A stretch of 64,000 nucleotides of DNA from Bog-473 sp963755375 (GCA_963755375.1 CAVWKG010000016.1:558001-622000); one strand, 5' to 3'. Positions 42,801-52,267 are shown, counted from the first letter of the stretch. The notes: a model not told the origin generated them from the letters alone. A program made the numbers and translations.

Positions 42801-43430
42801 TTCGACAAGGCACAGCGACTGGCTTTCGAGAAGGAGATGCTCGGCCTCTACGTGAGTGACCACCCGCTCATGGGATACGAGGCGGCCTTGGCCCGGTACA
42901 CCGACTCCACGCTGTCGGACATGCGGGAGGACGACACGGCCGTGGGGGATCGCTCGCCCGTCCGGTCGGTGGGCGGTGTGGTGACGGACCTGCGGCGCTC
43001 CTACACGAAGAAGGGCGACCTCATGGCCCGGTTCGTGCTCGAAGACCTGCAGGCGGCGATGGAGGTCTTCGTCTTCCCCAAGACCATGGCCGAGTACGGC
43101 GCGCTGATTGAGAACGACGCCATCCTGGTCATACGGGGCCGGCTCGACACCCGGGAGGAGGAGCCCAAGATCGTCTGCATGGAGGTCTCCCGGCCGATCC
43201 TCGAGCGGGGCCAGGAGGACCTCCACATCACGCTGCCCCTGGGAGTGCTCACCAACGCCAAGGTCGACGGGTTGAAGGACGTGCTGGGCGGGCACCCGGG
43301 GCCGTCACCGGTGCTGCTCCACGTTGGCGCCAAGGTCCTACGGCTCCCACCGGAGTTCAACGTCGACTGCCGCAACGGCCTGGTGGGGGAGCTCAAGCGG
43401 CTCCTCGGCCAGAGTGCCGTGCTGTCCTGA
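39843..43430 (+). CDS. dnaE: DNA polymerase III alpha subunit
   Basis: This 1195-aa protein is the replicative C-family polymerase subunit of the DnaE1 type. It starts with a PHP domain (FTHLHTHTEFSMLDGAARV, GITDHGNMYG, DSHYTHREDA). The palm follows: GPGRGSAAGCCVAYCL and the catalytic aspartates in MPDIDMDFDERY. KKIRAMIAAEREKFV, NKSHSYGYGLVAYQTAWLKA and a C-terminal OB fold (RSVGGVVTDLRRSYTKKG) complete it. The PHP ligands look intact, so proofreading activity is possible. GTG 39843 follows a strong AAAGGAGG; GTG 39825 is less likely. Confidence 0.97.
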   Translation: MSERSFTHLHTHTEFSMLDGAARVGDLVAAAVADGQPALGITDHGNMYGVLDFYKACRDQGVVPIIGTESYMAGESRLERPVRRGRVDDTGGDVEGGQKLYYHLTLLAETVAGYRNLMQLSSAAYLEGYYYKPRVDWELLERHHTGLIATTGCLGGVVLQALLAGDVEGAEQKAARLQDIFGRDNLFVELQDHGIADQHRTNPQLIEIARRIDAPLLATNDSHYTHREDAVAHDALLCVQTGALLSDTNRFKFEGTEHYLKTAAEMRHLFRDVPEACDNTLLIAERADVQIELGKPSLPEFPVPDRFSGETYEERALAYLRDLTYDGARERYGASLPPEVAERLDYELGVIGNMGFAAYFLVVWDLIRFARESNIRVGPGRGSAAGCCVAYCLKIVDLDPIRYDLLFERFLNPGRKQMPDIDMDFDERYRADVMRYAAEKYGSDRVAQVITFSTIKARAAVRDAARVLGKPYIVGDRIAKAMPPLVMGRDTPLHACITKTDGHEEGFAAAAELRTMRDTDPDAKEVIEVALGLEGLRRQDGIHAAAVVISRDPLTDYLPIQRKPDAGGDPEDAPIVTQYEMHGVEDLGLLKMDFLGLRNLSVMERALDLIEMETGERPDIDAVDLTDEPTLEMLRRAESIGVFQLEGAAMRQTLRALAPTSFDDVAALVALYRPGPMAANMHRDYPELKNGRKELTYLHPDIEPILKDTYGLMLYQESVMRVAQKFAGYSLEEADNLRKACGKKIRAMIAAEREKFVAGCTAEGYGEELGTQLFDIIEPFADYAFNKSHSYGYGLVAYQTAWLKAHYPVEYMSALLTSVKDNKDKTAVYLAECRSMRIDVLVPDVNRSVAEFAPDRTVEVDGSGGPNQAIVFGLAAVRNVGESLVERIVVERNANGPFEDIFDFCARVDPVVLNKRTMESLVKGGAFDSLGHPRQGLCLVLEAVVDRTLERRKEQDLGITSLFAAFEDEQADPGWGGAKVAIPETEFDKAQRLAFEKEMLGLYVSDHPLMGYEAALARYTDSTLSDMREDDTAVGDRSPVRSVGGVVTDLRRSYTKKGDLMARFVLEDLQAAMEVFVFPKTMAEYGALIENDAILVIRGRLDTREEEPKIVCMEVSRPILERGQEDLHITLPLGVLTNAKVDGLKDVLGGHPGPSPVLLHVGAKVLRLPPEFNVDCRNGLVGELKRLLGQSAVLS

Positions 43431-43544
43431 GACGGTGACGACGGTGTCAGAAACGACATCTGAGCTGGGGTGATGGAGGAATCGACCGGCCCGGACCCCC
43501 ACCCGGCGGGTCGGGTCGGTTGGGAACTCGTTGAGCGCAACCAG

Positions 43545-43550
43545 TAGACT
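43545..43550 (+). promoter_or_regulatory. -10 element for the gene at 43557 (leaderless type)
   Basis: TAGACT ends 6 bases before the ATG. A TTGGGA 19 bases further upstream is a weak -35. No Shine-Dalgarno is present in the GGACCC spacer. Confidence 0.4.
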
Positions 43551-43556
43551 GGACCC

Positions 43557-44228
43557 ATGCCGATCGTAGTGAGCACCAAGGACTGCACTGCGCTCAGCGA
43601 CGCTGAGCTCGTCGAAATGGCGGATCTTTGTGCGGACCGACCACCCGGTTTCGACATCGGCTATCTCTCCAAAGAGCGTGAGGCCTGGGTGCTCGTCACC
43701 CAGGCGCGGGAGGGGAACAAGCTGCGGGGGTACTCGTTCTGCACCCTCGAGCGAATCGGAGGGACTCCCTCCCTGCTGGTCGGGCTGGCGTTGGTCGATC
43801 GCACCTCGCGTGCCGAGGCGGCCCTGAAGGGCATCATGGCGGACCAGTACCGCCGGGCCCTGCTGGCCTTCCCCGACGAGGATGTCCTGCTGGGGACGCG
43901 CCTCCTGACACCCGAGGGATTCCGCGCCTTCAACGGGCTCCAGGACGTCGTGCCCTTCCCGGGTCACAAGTCCTCCGGCGAGGAGCGGGCCTGGGCGCGG
44001 CGCCTGTCGAAGCGGTTCGGCTGCGAGAGCAGGCTGGACGACCGCACCTTCGTCCTGAAGGGTGACGGCTCGGTTGCGGGTGGCCTGGACTTCGTCGCTC
44101 CCAAGGTCAAGATCCCCGAGGGGGTCGAGACGCACTTCGACAGCTTCAAGGCCGACCGGGGTGACCGGCTGGTCGCCTTCGGCTGGGCGATGGCCGAGGA
44201 CCTGGCCGGGGGCAAGCTCGGCCGCTGA
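43557..44228 (+). CDS. Conserved-looking hypothetical protein
   Basis: This 223-aa protein has the look of a folded cytosolic alpha/beta domain: STKDCTALSDAELVEMADLC, DIGYLSKEREAWVLVTQA, LRGYSFCTLERIGGTPSLLVGLALVDR, then FPDEDVLLGTRLLTPEGF. The alternation of strands and helices with an LxxxxRTSRAEAALKGIMADQYR helix is reminiscent of GNAT acetyltransferases, but I see no acetyl-CoA loop. There is no signal peptide or membrane helix. It is flanked by dnaE and a convergent gene. Function unknown. Confidence 0.7.
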   Translation: MPIVVSTKDCTALSDAELVEMADLCADRPPGFDIGYLSKEREAWVLVTQAREGNKLRGYSFCTLERIGGTPSLLVGLALVDRTSRAEAALKGIMADQYRRALLAFPDEDVLLGTRLLTPEGFRAFNGLQDVVPFPGHKSSGEERAWARRLSKRFGCESRLDDRTFVLKGDGSVAGGLDFVAPKVKIPEGVETHFDSFKADRGDRLVAFGWAMAEDLAGGKLGR

Positions 44229-44241
44229 GCCCGGGCCCGGG

Positions 44242-45128
44242 TCAACCCCGGGGCAACACCGCCGCGCACACCTTGTAGCAGTGGCCGTCCCGTGGGGGGC
44301 TGACCGTCACCAGCAGGTATTGGGGATCGAATCCCAGCGCGGTCGCCAGGCTCTTCCCACTCAGGCGCTCGCGGCGGGCCGCATCGAGGGCGCGCGCCGC
44401 ATTGCGGTCTTCCACGGGCAGCCAGACGTCGTCGCGGTCCCACCCGAAGCGGACCCAGGTGGTGCCGTCGGCCTGCCGCCGGATGAGCTGGGGCCGCCGC
44501 GTCGGTTCGATCAGCGCCACCGACGGTCGGAAGCCCCGGAATTCCCAATAGGGCGCCGAGGGTCCCGGGAAGCCGAGCAAGGGGCCGTCGGGTGACGCCA
44601 CCAGCCGACGGAGGAGCTTGCGCAGACGCCGCCCCCGCAGGGTGCCCACGTGGCGCGGCAGGTCGGCGACCGTGGTCGCCTCGGGCCGGGCCAGGTCGTC
44701 GCGTTCGGGATCGTCGGCCAGCGTCACCTCCACCACGTCGAAGGTGCTGATGTCGGGGTCGTATCCCTCGGGCCACGGCACGCGGACCCGCATGACGGTG
44801 CGGGTCGCCAAGTCGACGACGGTGGTGTCCTCGAGGGTGGAGGACAGCACGAGCAGATGGAGGGTGGAGCCGCCGGCGGTGGGGACGCGCTCGGTGCGGC
44901 GGGCCGACCGGCGGAGAAGGCGGGTCGGGTCGGTCGCAGTCTCCGCCGTGCGGCGGTGGACGGCGTCGGTGTCGGTGTCGGCGTCTGCCTCGTGGTCCAC
45001 CATGAACTCAGGGACGTCGACACCGCCGGCTTCGTCGCTGGCGGTACGCCCGGGGTTCCGGCCGTCGCCATTGCCGTCGCCATTGCCATCGTCACCGCCA
45101 TCGGTGCCGTTCGTCCCGAAGGGTCCGC

Positions 45129-45132
<4 letters not shown>
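44242..45132 (-). CDS. Hypothetical protein with Gly/Asn/Asp repeat leader
   Basis: This 296-aa protein starts at ATG 45132, overlapping the yyaL-type stop as ATGA. The first 35 residues hold a GNGDGNGDGR repeat and are disordered. Residues 80-296 look folded, with LHLLVLSSTLEDTTVVDLATRTVMRVRVPW near the front, then GPLLGFPGPSAPYWEFRGFRPS and TWVRFGWDRDDVWLPVEDRN. No membrane helix or nucleotide site is visible. I do not recognise the family. Translational coupling suggests a shared role with the thioredoxin-fold protein. Confidence 0.65.
45061..45105. repeat. (GCCATT/GCCGTC)n hexanucleotide tract
   Basis: Degenerate 6-base units encode the GDGNGD repeat on the minus strand. Similar tracts occur in the carotenoid oxygenase gene and in the gene at 61693. 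Confidence 0.65.
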
Positions 45133-47204
<2,072 letters not shown>

Positions 47205-47211
47205 CGCCGCG

Positions 47212-47217
47212 ATGCTA
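47212..47217 (-). promoter_or_regulatory. -10 element of the yyaL-type gene (leaderless type)
   Basis: Read on the minus strand TAGCAT ends 7 bases before the GTG at 47204. An AAGGAG lies upstream of the hexamer and would not be in a leaderless transcript. Confidence 0.4.
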
Positions 47218-47270
47218 GGGCTCCTTCCCCCAACGGCGGCACACCGGTGGCGCCGTGCAAGGCTCGCGCG

Positions 47271-48041
47271 ATGGAGCTCGAACTCAAGGGGAAGACGGCG
47301 CTGATCACCGGAGGGAGCCGGGGCATCGGCCTGGGCATGGCCGCCCGATTCGTCGAGGCCGGCGCCAACGTGATGATCACCTCCCGCACGGCGGATGCCC
47401 TGGCCGAGGCGGCGGCGGGTCTCGTCGCCGGGGGCGCCGCCGAGGAGCAGGTGGCCTGGACCGCCGCCCACGTCGGAAAGCCCGAGGACGCCCATCGCTG
47501 TGTGGCCGAGACGTTGGCCCGTTTCGGCCGCCTCGACATCCTGGTCAACAACGCCGGAACCAACCCGTACTTCGGACCCATGATCGACATCGACGTGGTG
47601 CGGGCACAGAAGACGTTCGAGGTCAACCAGCTCTCGGTTCTGGTCTGGACGGCCGCCGCCGTGAAGGCGGGCCTGCGCGGCTCGGTGATCAACGTGGCCT
47701 CCATCGGTGGCCTCGGGGTCGAGCCGGGCATCGGTTGGTACAACGTGACCAAGGCCGCCGTGCTGCACATCACCAGGCAGCTCTCCTTCGAGTTGGCGCC
47801 CGACGTCCGCGTCAACGCGCTGGCGCCCGGCCTGGTGAAGACCAGGTTGGCGGCCGCGCTCTGGGAGGGCCAGGGCGAGGACCGGATCGCCGCCCACATC
47901 CCGCTGCACCGGCTGGGCCTGCCAGACGACATCGCGGCCGCTGCCCTCTTTCTGGCCTCCGATGCCGCCTCCTGGATCACAGGTCAGACGCTGGTGGTTG
48001 ACGGTGGAACGACGATGATCCCGTCAGGTGGCGTCGGGTGA
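47271..48041 (+). CDS. SDR-family oxidoreductase
   Basis: This 256-aa classical SDR has the cofactor loop ALITGGSRGIGLGMA, NNAGTNPYFGP, the catalytic Ser in NVASIGGLG, YxxxK as YNVTK, and the C-terminal LPDDIAAAALFLASDAASWITG block ending in VVDGGTT. It resembles FabG-like 3-oxoacyl reductases and glucose dehydrogenases. ATG 47271 directly precedes the first strand. A degraded copy of the same C-terminal block occurs 1.3 kb downstream. Substrate unknown. Confidence 0.93.
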   Translation: MELELKGKTALITGGSRGIGLGMAARFVEAGANVMITSRTADALAEAAAGLVAGGAAEEQVAWTAAHVGKPEDAHRCVAETLARFGRLDILVNNAGTNPYFGPMIDIDVVRAQKTFEVNQLSVLVWTAAAVKAGLRGSVINVASIGGLGVEPGIGWYNVTKAAVLHITRQLSFELAPDVRVNALAPGLVKTRLAAALWEGQGEDRIAAHIPLHRLGLPDDIAAAALFLASDAASWITGQTLVVDGGTTMIPSGGVG

Positions 48042-48127
48042 GCACTGGCCGACAACGGGATTTGCCGCGCACGAACCCGCCTCAAACGGCGCTTTCGGCC
48101 TCGTCCGCATGTCTGCTGGCTGCTGGG

Positions 48128-48176
48128 TCGTCAACTCATGGTTGACGAAAGCGATTCGTCAATCTAAGGTTGACGA
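48128..48176 (+). promoter_or_regulatory. Twin TCGTCAA-N7-TTGACGA palindromes over a promoter
   Basis: Two identical palindromes lie at 48128-48148 and 48156-48176, 28 bases apart centre to centre; the second abuts the ATG. The TTGACG of the first is also a -35, followed after 17 bases by TAAGGT (48165-48170) as -10, which ends 6 bases before the ATG. A protein bound here would cover the whole promoter. No known actinobacterial heat-shock operator (HAIR, CIRCE, ClgR box) matches. Confidence 0.75.
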
Positions 48177-48875
48177 ATGACTCCAGCGCCCACATTGCAG
48201 GAACTCATTGACGGCGTGCGCGCCGATCTGCCCGGTGAGGATTCGCTCTTCCAGCTGGCGCAAGCCTCAAAGACCGCTGCCGAACTCGAGCAAACGACTG
48301 ATGCACTCCTTGGACACTTCGTTGACCAATGCAGGCGCAGCGGTTGCTCTTGGTCTGAGATAAGCGGTGCCCTCGGTGTGAGCAAGCAGGCCGCCCACAA
48401 GCGATTCTCCTTCGACGTCCCGAGGTTCGAGCGGTTCACCGACCGCGCCCGAGCCGTCCTTGCACAATCTGAGGAAGAAGCCCATCGCCTCGGGCACGGA
48501 TTCGTTGGAACCGAGCACCTCCTTCTTGCGTTATTCGACGTGCCAGACGGTTTGGCAGCGCACGTTCTCGGTGAAGCCGGCTTCACGAGATCCACGATCG
48601 AGACCCGGATACTGGCGCTGATCAAGCGAGGGACTCGCACCGAAGAACGCAAGCTTCCATTTACCCCGAGAGCAAAAACGGCGGTCCAGCGGGCGATGAC
48701 GGAGGCGCTGCAGTTGGGCCACGGCTACGTCGGAACCGAGCATTTGCTCCTCGCTCTGTTCATCGACAGCCAGGCGGTCGCTGCCAAAATCCTTGTCGAG
48801 GTGGGGGGCAGCTACGACATCTTCAAAACCCGGATCACGGAAGCTGCTGACTCGCAACAACCGGAATCGCCCTAG
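48177..48875 (+). CDS. HTH plus double Clp N-domain protein
   Basis: This 232-aa protein begins with a region of about 75 residues carrying a helix-turn-helix (CSWSEISGALGVSKQAAHKRF). Two Clp N-terminal repeats follow: EEEAHRLGHGFVGTEHLLLALF and MTEALQLGHGYVGTEHLLLALF. It lacks any ATPase module. Clp N-domains bind substrates or adaptors, so this may be a DNA-binding sensor of unfolded protein (inference). The two palindromes over its own promoter point to autoregulation. Its codon use includes AAA, TTT and AGA, less GC-rich than its neighbours. Confidence 0.85.
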   Translation: MTPAPTLQELIDGVRADLPGEDSLFQLAQASKTAAELEQTTDALLGHFVDQCRRSGCSWSEISGALGVSKQAAHKRFSFDVPRFERFTDRARAVLAQSEEEAHRLGHGFVGTEHLLLALFDVPDGLAAHVLGEAGFTRSTIETRILALIKRGTRTEERKLPFTPRAKTAVQRAMTEALQLGHGYVGTEHLLLALFIDSQAVAAKILVEVGGSYDIFKTRITEAADSQQPESP

Positions 48876-48927
48876 ACCCTTGTTCTGTTGACGGTGGGCG
48901 CCCAGTAGACCGGGACGTTGCCAGTCT

Positions 48928-49242
48928 GTGGCAACCTCACACGCCAATCCTGAGGTTTTGAAGGTAGATTGCATCTCGGTGGGCGTAGTGGAGCCACATT
49001 CTGACGGTCCTCCGTCAGTCAGGGGTCGCCTTCGCGTCGGGGACCAATCAAGGGATCTGGCAGCCGGGGTTCTTCAGCGAGCCTTCTCAAAGGGCCAACT
49101 TTCCAAGGACGAATTCGACGATCGACTGGCGATCGTCTTCGCCGCAAGAATACGCGACGACCTCAGACCGGCACTTGAGGACCTTGTGGAATATCAGATG
49201 GTGCGTTCGAACCCTCGCCTCTGGCGGTTGTGGCTCGATTGA
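48928..49242 (+). CDS. DUF1707 (SHOCT-like) domain protein
   Basis: This protein of up to 104 aa contains the DUF1707 signature: LRVGDQSRDLAAGVLQRAFSKGQLSKDEFDDRLAIVFAARIRDDLRPAL, split over two sentences here as LRVGDQSRDLAAGVLQRAF and KGQLSKDEFDDRLAIVFAAR. The domain usually begins membrane or signalling proteins, but here it is followed only by a short tail (PRLWRLWLD) without a membrane helix, so the protein may be truncated. Starts at GTG 48928 or GTG 48979. Base composition is lower in GC than the surroundings. Confidence 0.7.
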   Translation: MATSHANPEVLKVDCISVGVVEPHSDGPPSVRGRLRVGDQSRDLAAGVLQRAFSKGQLSKDEFDDRLAIVFAARIRDDLRPALEDLVEYQMVRSNPRLWRLWLD

Positions 49243-49371
49243 TTCGCCCGTCGATTTTTGGTGCGCACTGGCGGCCGTTGCTCGATCAGGGATTCTGGCC
49301 ACAGTCTCGGGGACGCATTGTCCGAATCTCGCGATCACTATGGGCAAACCTGAGGAAGGCCGCCGTACTCC

Positions 49372-49476
49372 CCATCACCCGACGACAGCGCCATCGCGGC
49401 ACTGTCCCTGGCCCACGAGGCCGCCTCGTGGGTGGCCGGGGCAGACCTTCGACGCCGACGGCGGCACCACCGCGCA
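49372..49476 (+). pseudogene. Relic of an SDR C-terminus (frameshifted)
   Basis: In one frame 49381-49440 reads DDSAIAALSLAHEAASWVAG, matching the LPDDIAAAALFLASDAASWITG block of the SDR at 47271. After the run GGGG (49438-49441) the next frame reads QTFDADGGTTA, matching the QTLVVDGGTT end. A one-base insertion in the G-run explains the break. No start or upstream SDR sequence remains. Confidence 0.6.
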
Positions 49477-49520
49477 ACCCCCCGGGCGCCGTGGGCCGAG
49501 GACTCCCCACCACACGGCAA

Positions 49521-49547
49521 TGTCACGCATCGACCCCCTGTCCCGTC
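49521..49547 (+). promoter_or_regulatory. ECF41-type promoter TGTCACG-N16-CGTC
   Basis: TGTCACG (49521-49527) and CGTC (49544-49547) are 16 bases apart. This matches the published ECF41 consensus TGTCACA/CGTC, found upstream of the partner COE gene. It sits about 45 bases before the ATG of the carboxymuconolactone decarboxylase gene. Confidence 0.75.
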
Positions 49548-49593
49548 TGGTGTGGTGAGAGAGAGAATGCAGAGAGGAAAGGAAGGTGGAGTC

Positions 49594-50175
49594 ATGGCTC
49601 ACGTCCCGTTGCACGATCACCCCAGGGGCCTCGTGGCCCGTCTGGCCGCCGGCTACACGAAGCACCGCTTCGGCCAGATGGTCGAGCCCACCGCGGCGGC
49701 CTCGCACCATGCCGGCGTCCTCGTCGCCATGGGCACCCTGGAAACGGCGGCCCAGTTCGGCTGGAAGAAGCTCGACCCGACGCTGCGCTGGCTTGCCCTG
49801 CAGGCCACCGGCACCCGGATCGGGTGCTCCTGGTGCGTCGACTACGGCTACTACGAGGGTCTGCACGGGGGCATCGACCCGGCCAAGGTGCGGGCAGTCG
49901 GCAACTGGCGCGCCAGCGATCTCTTCGACGACCGCGAGCGCGTGGTCCTCGAGTACGCCGAGGTGGCGACGGGCTGCCCCGCCGAGATCTCCGCTGAGCT
50001 GGCCGCCCACGTCCGGGCCCACCTCGGTGACGCGGAGTTCGTCGAGCTCGCCGCCTGGGTCGCCCTGGAGAACTTCCGGTCCCGCTTCAATGCGGGGCTC
50101 GGTCTTCGCAGCCAGGGGTTCTCGGACGACTGCGAGATACCCGTGCGAGCCGTCGGCGCGGATGTCGTCGCCTGA
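49594..50175 (+). CDS. Carboxymuconolactone decarboxylase / AhpD-like protein
   Basis: This 193-aa protein has the AhpD/CMD redox motif in TGTRIGCSWCVDYGYYEG (CxxC with a following acidic residue). An all-helical fold is expected, with ERVVLEYAEVATGCPAEISAELAAHV split by turns. Proteins of this kind are the usual partners (COE) of ECF41 sigma factors. The ATG at 49594 follows GGAAGGTGGAG. It overlaps the sigma gene by 14 bases. The reaction is uncertain: peroxidase-type redox activity is more likely than true decarboxylation. Confidence 0.9.
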   Translation: MAHVPLHDHPRGLVARLAAGYTKHRFGQMVEPTAAASHHAGVLVAMGTLETAAQFGWKKLDPTLRWLALQATGTRIGCSWCVDYGYYEGLHGGIDPAKVRAVGNWRASDLFDDRERVVLEYAEVATGCPAEISAELAAHVRAHLGDAEFVELAAWVALENFRSRFNAGLGLRSQGFSDDCEIPVRAVGADVVA

Positions 50176-51058
50176 TCTCGAGGCCGACGCCGCCGCATTC
50201 GAGGAGTGGCGCTCGCTCCTGTTCGGCATCGCCTATCGCATGTTGGGCAGCGCCGCCGACGCGGAGGACGTCGTCCAGGACGCGTCCATCCGTTGGCTGC
50301 GCCGGGGTGAGCGTGAGGTCCACTCGGTCCGCGCCTATCTCGTGACCATCGTCACCCGCCTCTGCCTCGACCAGCTCGACTCCGCCCGGTCCACGCGCGT
50401 CACCTATGCGGGCCCGTGGCTACCCGAACCGGTGGTGGTCGAGGAGGAGGCGGCGGCCGAGCGGGCGGACTCGTTGTCGCTGGCCTTTCTCGTCCTGCTC
50501 GAGGAGCTGACGCCGCTCGAGCGCGCCGCCTACCTGCTCCACGACATCTTCGGCTACTCCTTCGACGAGGTGGCCCGATCGCTCGGGCGGTCTCCGGTGG
50601 CCTGCCGACAATTGGGCGCGCGTGCCCGGAAGCGGATCGAGGAGCGTCGCCAGCGCTTCGACGCCGACCTGCGCCAGGGTCGGGCCCTGACCGACCGGTT
50701 CCTCGTCGCCTGTGCGACGGGGGATCTCTCTGGACTCCTCTCGATGCTGTCCGAGGACGTCGTGGTCTGGACCGACGGCGGGGGCAAGGTCCGCGCCGCC
50801 ATGAGGCCCGTGATCGGCCCGCACCGCAGCTCGCGGTTCCTGTTGAACGTCGCCAAGAAGCTGGAGGGCGTCCCCCGGGCGACGGTGCTGAATGGCCAGC
50901 CGGCCACCATCTTCGTGGAGGGCGGCACCGTCGTGGCGGCCCTCGTGCTCGACATCGTGGACGGCTCCATCGTCGGCGTCCGCGCGGTGACGAACCCGGA
51001 CAAGCTCACACGCCTGAGTGCCCGGTTGCCCGAAAGCCTCGCCGAGAACCTGGAGTGA
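50162..51058 (+). CDS. ECF41-group sigma factor (SigJ-like)
   Basis: This 298-aa extracytoplasmic-function sigma factor has region 2 (LLFGIAYRMLGSAADAEDVVQDASIRWL) and region 4 (EELTPLERAAYLLHDIFGYSFDEVA). A C-terminal SnoaL-like extension replaces an anti-sigma factor. All three ECF41 signatures are present: WLPEP in the linker, DGGGK in the extension and NPDKL near the end. In studied ECF41 proteins the extension controls activity. ATG 50162 lies within the end of the decarboxylase gene. Together with the TGTCAC/CGTC promoter this makes a complete autoregulated module. Confidence 0.95.
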   Translation: MSSPDLEADAAAFEEWRSLLFGIAYRMLGSAADAEDVVQDASIRWLRRGEREVHSVRAYLVTIVTRLCLDQLDSARSTRVTYAGPWLPEPVVVEEEAAAERADSLSLAFLVLLEELTPLERAAYLLHDIFGYSFDEVARSLGRSPVACRQLGARARKRIEERRQRFDADLRQGRALTDRFLVACATGDLSGLLSMLSEDVVVWTDGGGKVRAAMRPVIGPHRSSRFLLNVAKKLEGVPRATVLNGQPATIFVEGGTVVAALVLDIVDGSIVGVRAVTNPDKLTRLSARLPESLAENLE

Positions 51059-51062
51059 GGGC

Positions 51063-52253
51063 CTACCCGGAGGAATCGAGCTCCCGCCGCCGCACCTTGC
51101 CCCCCGCGGTGCGGGGGAGGTCGTCGACGAGGACCAGCTCCTTCGGGGCCGCCCACGGGGCGATGCCGTCCGCGACCATCCGCCGGAGCTCGTCGAGTGG
51201 AGGGGCGTCGTCGGTGGGCACGACCCAGGCCACGACCCGCTCGCCCCATTCCGGATCGGGCCGCTTCCAGACCGCGACCTCGGCGACACCCGGGTGCGCC
51301 GTCAGGATGCGCTCGACCTGATCGGGCCAAACCTTCTCGGCCCCAGTGGTGATGACGTCGGCGATCCGGCCCGACACGACGAGCTTCCCATCGGCGTCGA
51401 GCCGTCCCGCGTCGCCGGTGGCGAACCAGTCCCGGGCGCCGTCGGGTCCGGCGACCCGCCCGTCGTCGCCGTCGCGATAGCAGCGAAGCAGCATCGGGGC
51501 CCGGATCAGGATCTCCCCCCCGGCGATCGCACTCCCAACCGAGCGCGCCGCCTGGCCGGTGTCCGCTCCTGGCGGGGGGCGGAAGGCGACCTCGACTCCC
51601 TCCAGGGGCCAGCCGTCGTAGATGACGCCGGAGCCCGTCTCGGTCATGCCGTAGGTGGACACGACGTTGGATGGCAGCGTCTCGGGAACCCTGCTGCCCC
51701 CGAGGAGGACGCAGACGAAGACTGAGGGATCGAGCCGCTGCAGCGCGGTGGTGACCAACGACACGTGCGACGCCCTTCCCGAGCGCCCCAATTCTTCGAC
51801 GATCTCTGTCTCGAATCCGGGGAGGACGACGACGGGCGTGTCCGTGACGATCGAACGCATCACGACGGACAGCCCCCCGATGTGCGCGAGCGGCAGGCAG
51901 GCGAGCCAGGCGTGGCGGGTGGGATCGACGCCGAGCCGCGCCGAGGTCGCCACCGCCGAGGCGGCAACCGCGTCGTGGGTGAGCACGACGCCTTTGGGGA
52001 GACCGGACGTGCCCGACGTCGCCACGACCAGCGCGTCGCCCTCTTCAACGGGAATGCCCCCGGCGACGGCGCGTTGCTCCCCGTCCGAACCGACGATCCG
52101 CGTGGGGCGCAAGGTGTCGAGGAGCATCCGGCGCGCGGTGGGGGGAAGCCGTGGGTCGAGGGGAGCGGCGGCATCGCCGGTGTCCCAAACCGCCCGGAGC
52201 GCATCGACGAAGCCGATGCCACCAGGAAGGTCGAGTGCGACGAGCTCAGGCAC
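51063..52253 (-). CDS. menE: O-succinylbenzoate-CoA ligase MenE
   Basis: MenE activates o-succinylbenzoate with CoA in menaquinone synthesis. This 396-aa ANL-family ligase is short, as actinobacterial MenE proteins are. It has the P-loop VVATSGTSGLPKGVVLTHD, STYGMTETGSG, TGDAGRL, GRIADVITTGAEKVWP and the C-terminal TAGGKVRRREL Lys. The frame continues upstream but the domain begins at GTG 52253, 21 bases from the divergent menB start. Assignment to MenE rests on length and on the men neighbours. Confidence 0.88.
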   Translation of the reverse strand: MPELVALDLPGGIGFVDALRAVWDTGDAAAPLDPRLPPTARRMLLDTLRPTRIVGSDGEQRAVAGGIPVEEGDALVVATSGTSGLPKGVVLTHDAVAASAVATSARLGVDPTRHAWLACLPLAHIGGLSVVMRSIVTDTPVVVLPGFETEIVEELGRSGRASHVSLVTTALQRLDPSVFVCVLLGGSRVPETLPSNVVSTYGMTETGSGVIYDGWPLEGVEVAFRPPPGADTGQAARSVGSAIAGGEILIRAPMLLRCYRDGDDGRVAGPDGARDWFATGDAGRLDADGKLVVSGRIADVITTGAEKVWPDQVERILTAHPGVAEVAVWKRPDPEWGERVVAWVVPTDDAPPLDELRRMVADGIAPWAAPKELVLVDDLPRTAGGKVRRRELDSSG

Positions 52254-52260
52254 CGGCCAG

Positions 52261-52267
52261 TAGCGTA
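52261..52267. promoter_or_regulatory. Symmetric shared -10 element between menE and menB
   Basis: TAGCGTA reads TAGCGT on the plus strand and TACGCT on the minus strand. Each hexamer is followed by exactly 8 bases and then a GTG start (52275 for menB, 52253 for menE). One 7-base element would therefore start two divergent leaderless mRNAs. Confidence 0.6.

Larger units (their letters stand above)
49243..49593 (+). other. 351-bp region with an SDR relic and the ECF41 promoter
   Basis: No intact gene lies here. The left part is less GC-rich. A broken SDR C-terminus occupies 49372-49476, and an ECF41-type promoter lies at 49521-49547. A purine-rich leader with AAGGTGGAG then precedes the decarboxylase gene. 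Confidence 0.7.

Noticed and set aside
43431..43556. Terminator after dnaE
   Set aside because: Only short GC stems without a U-run are visible, not strong enough to call.
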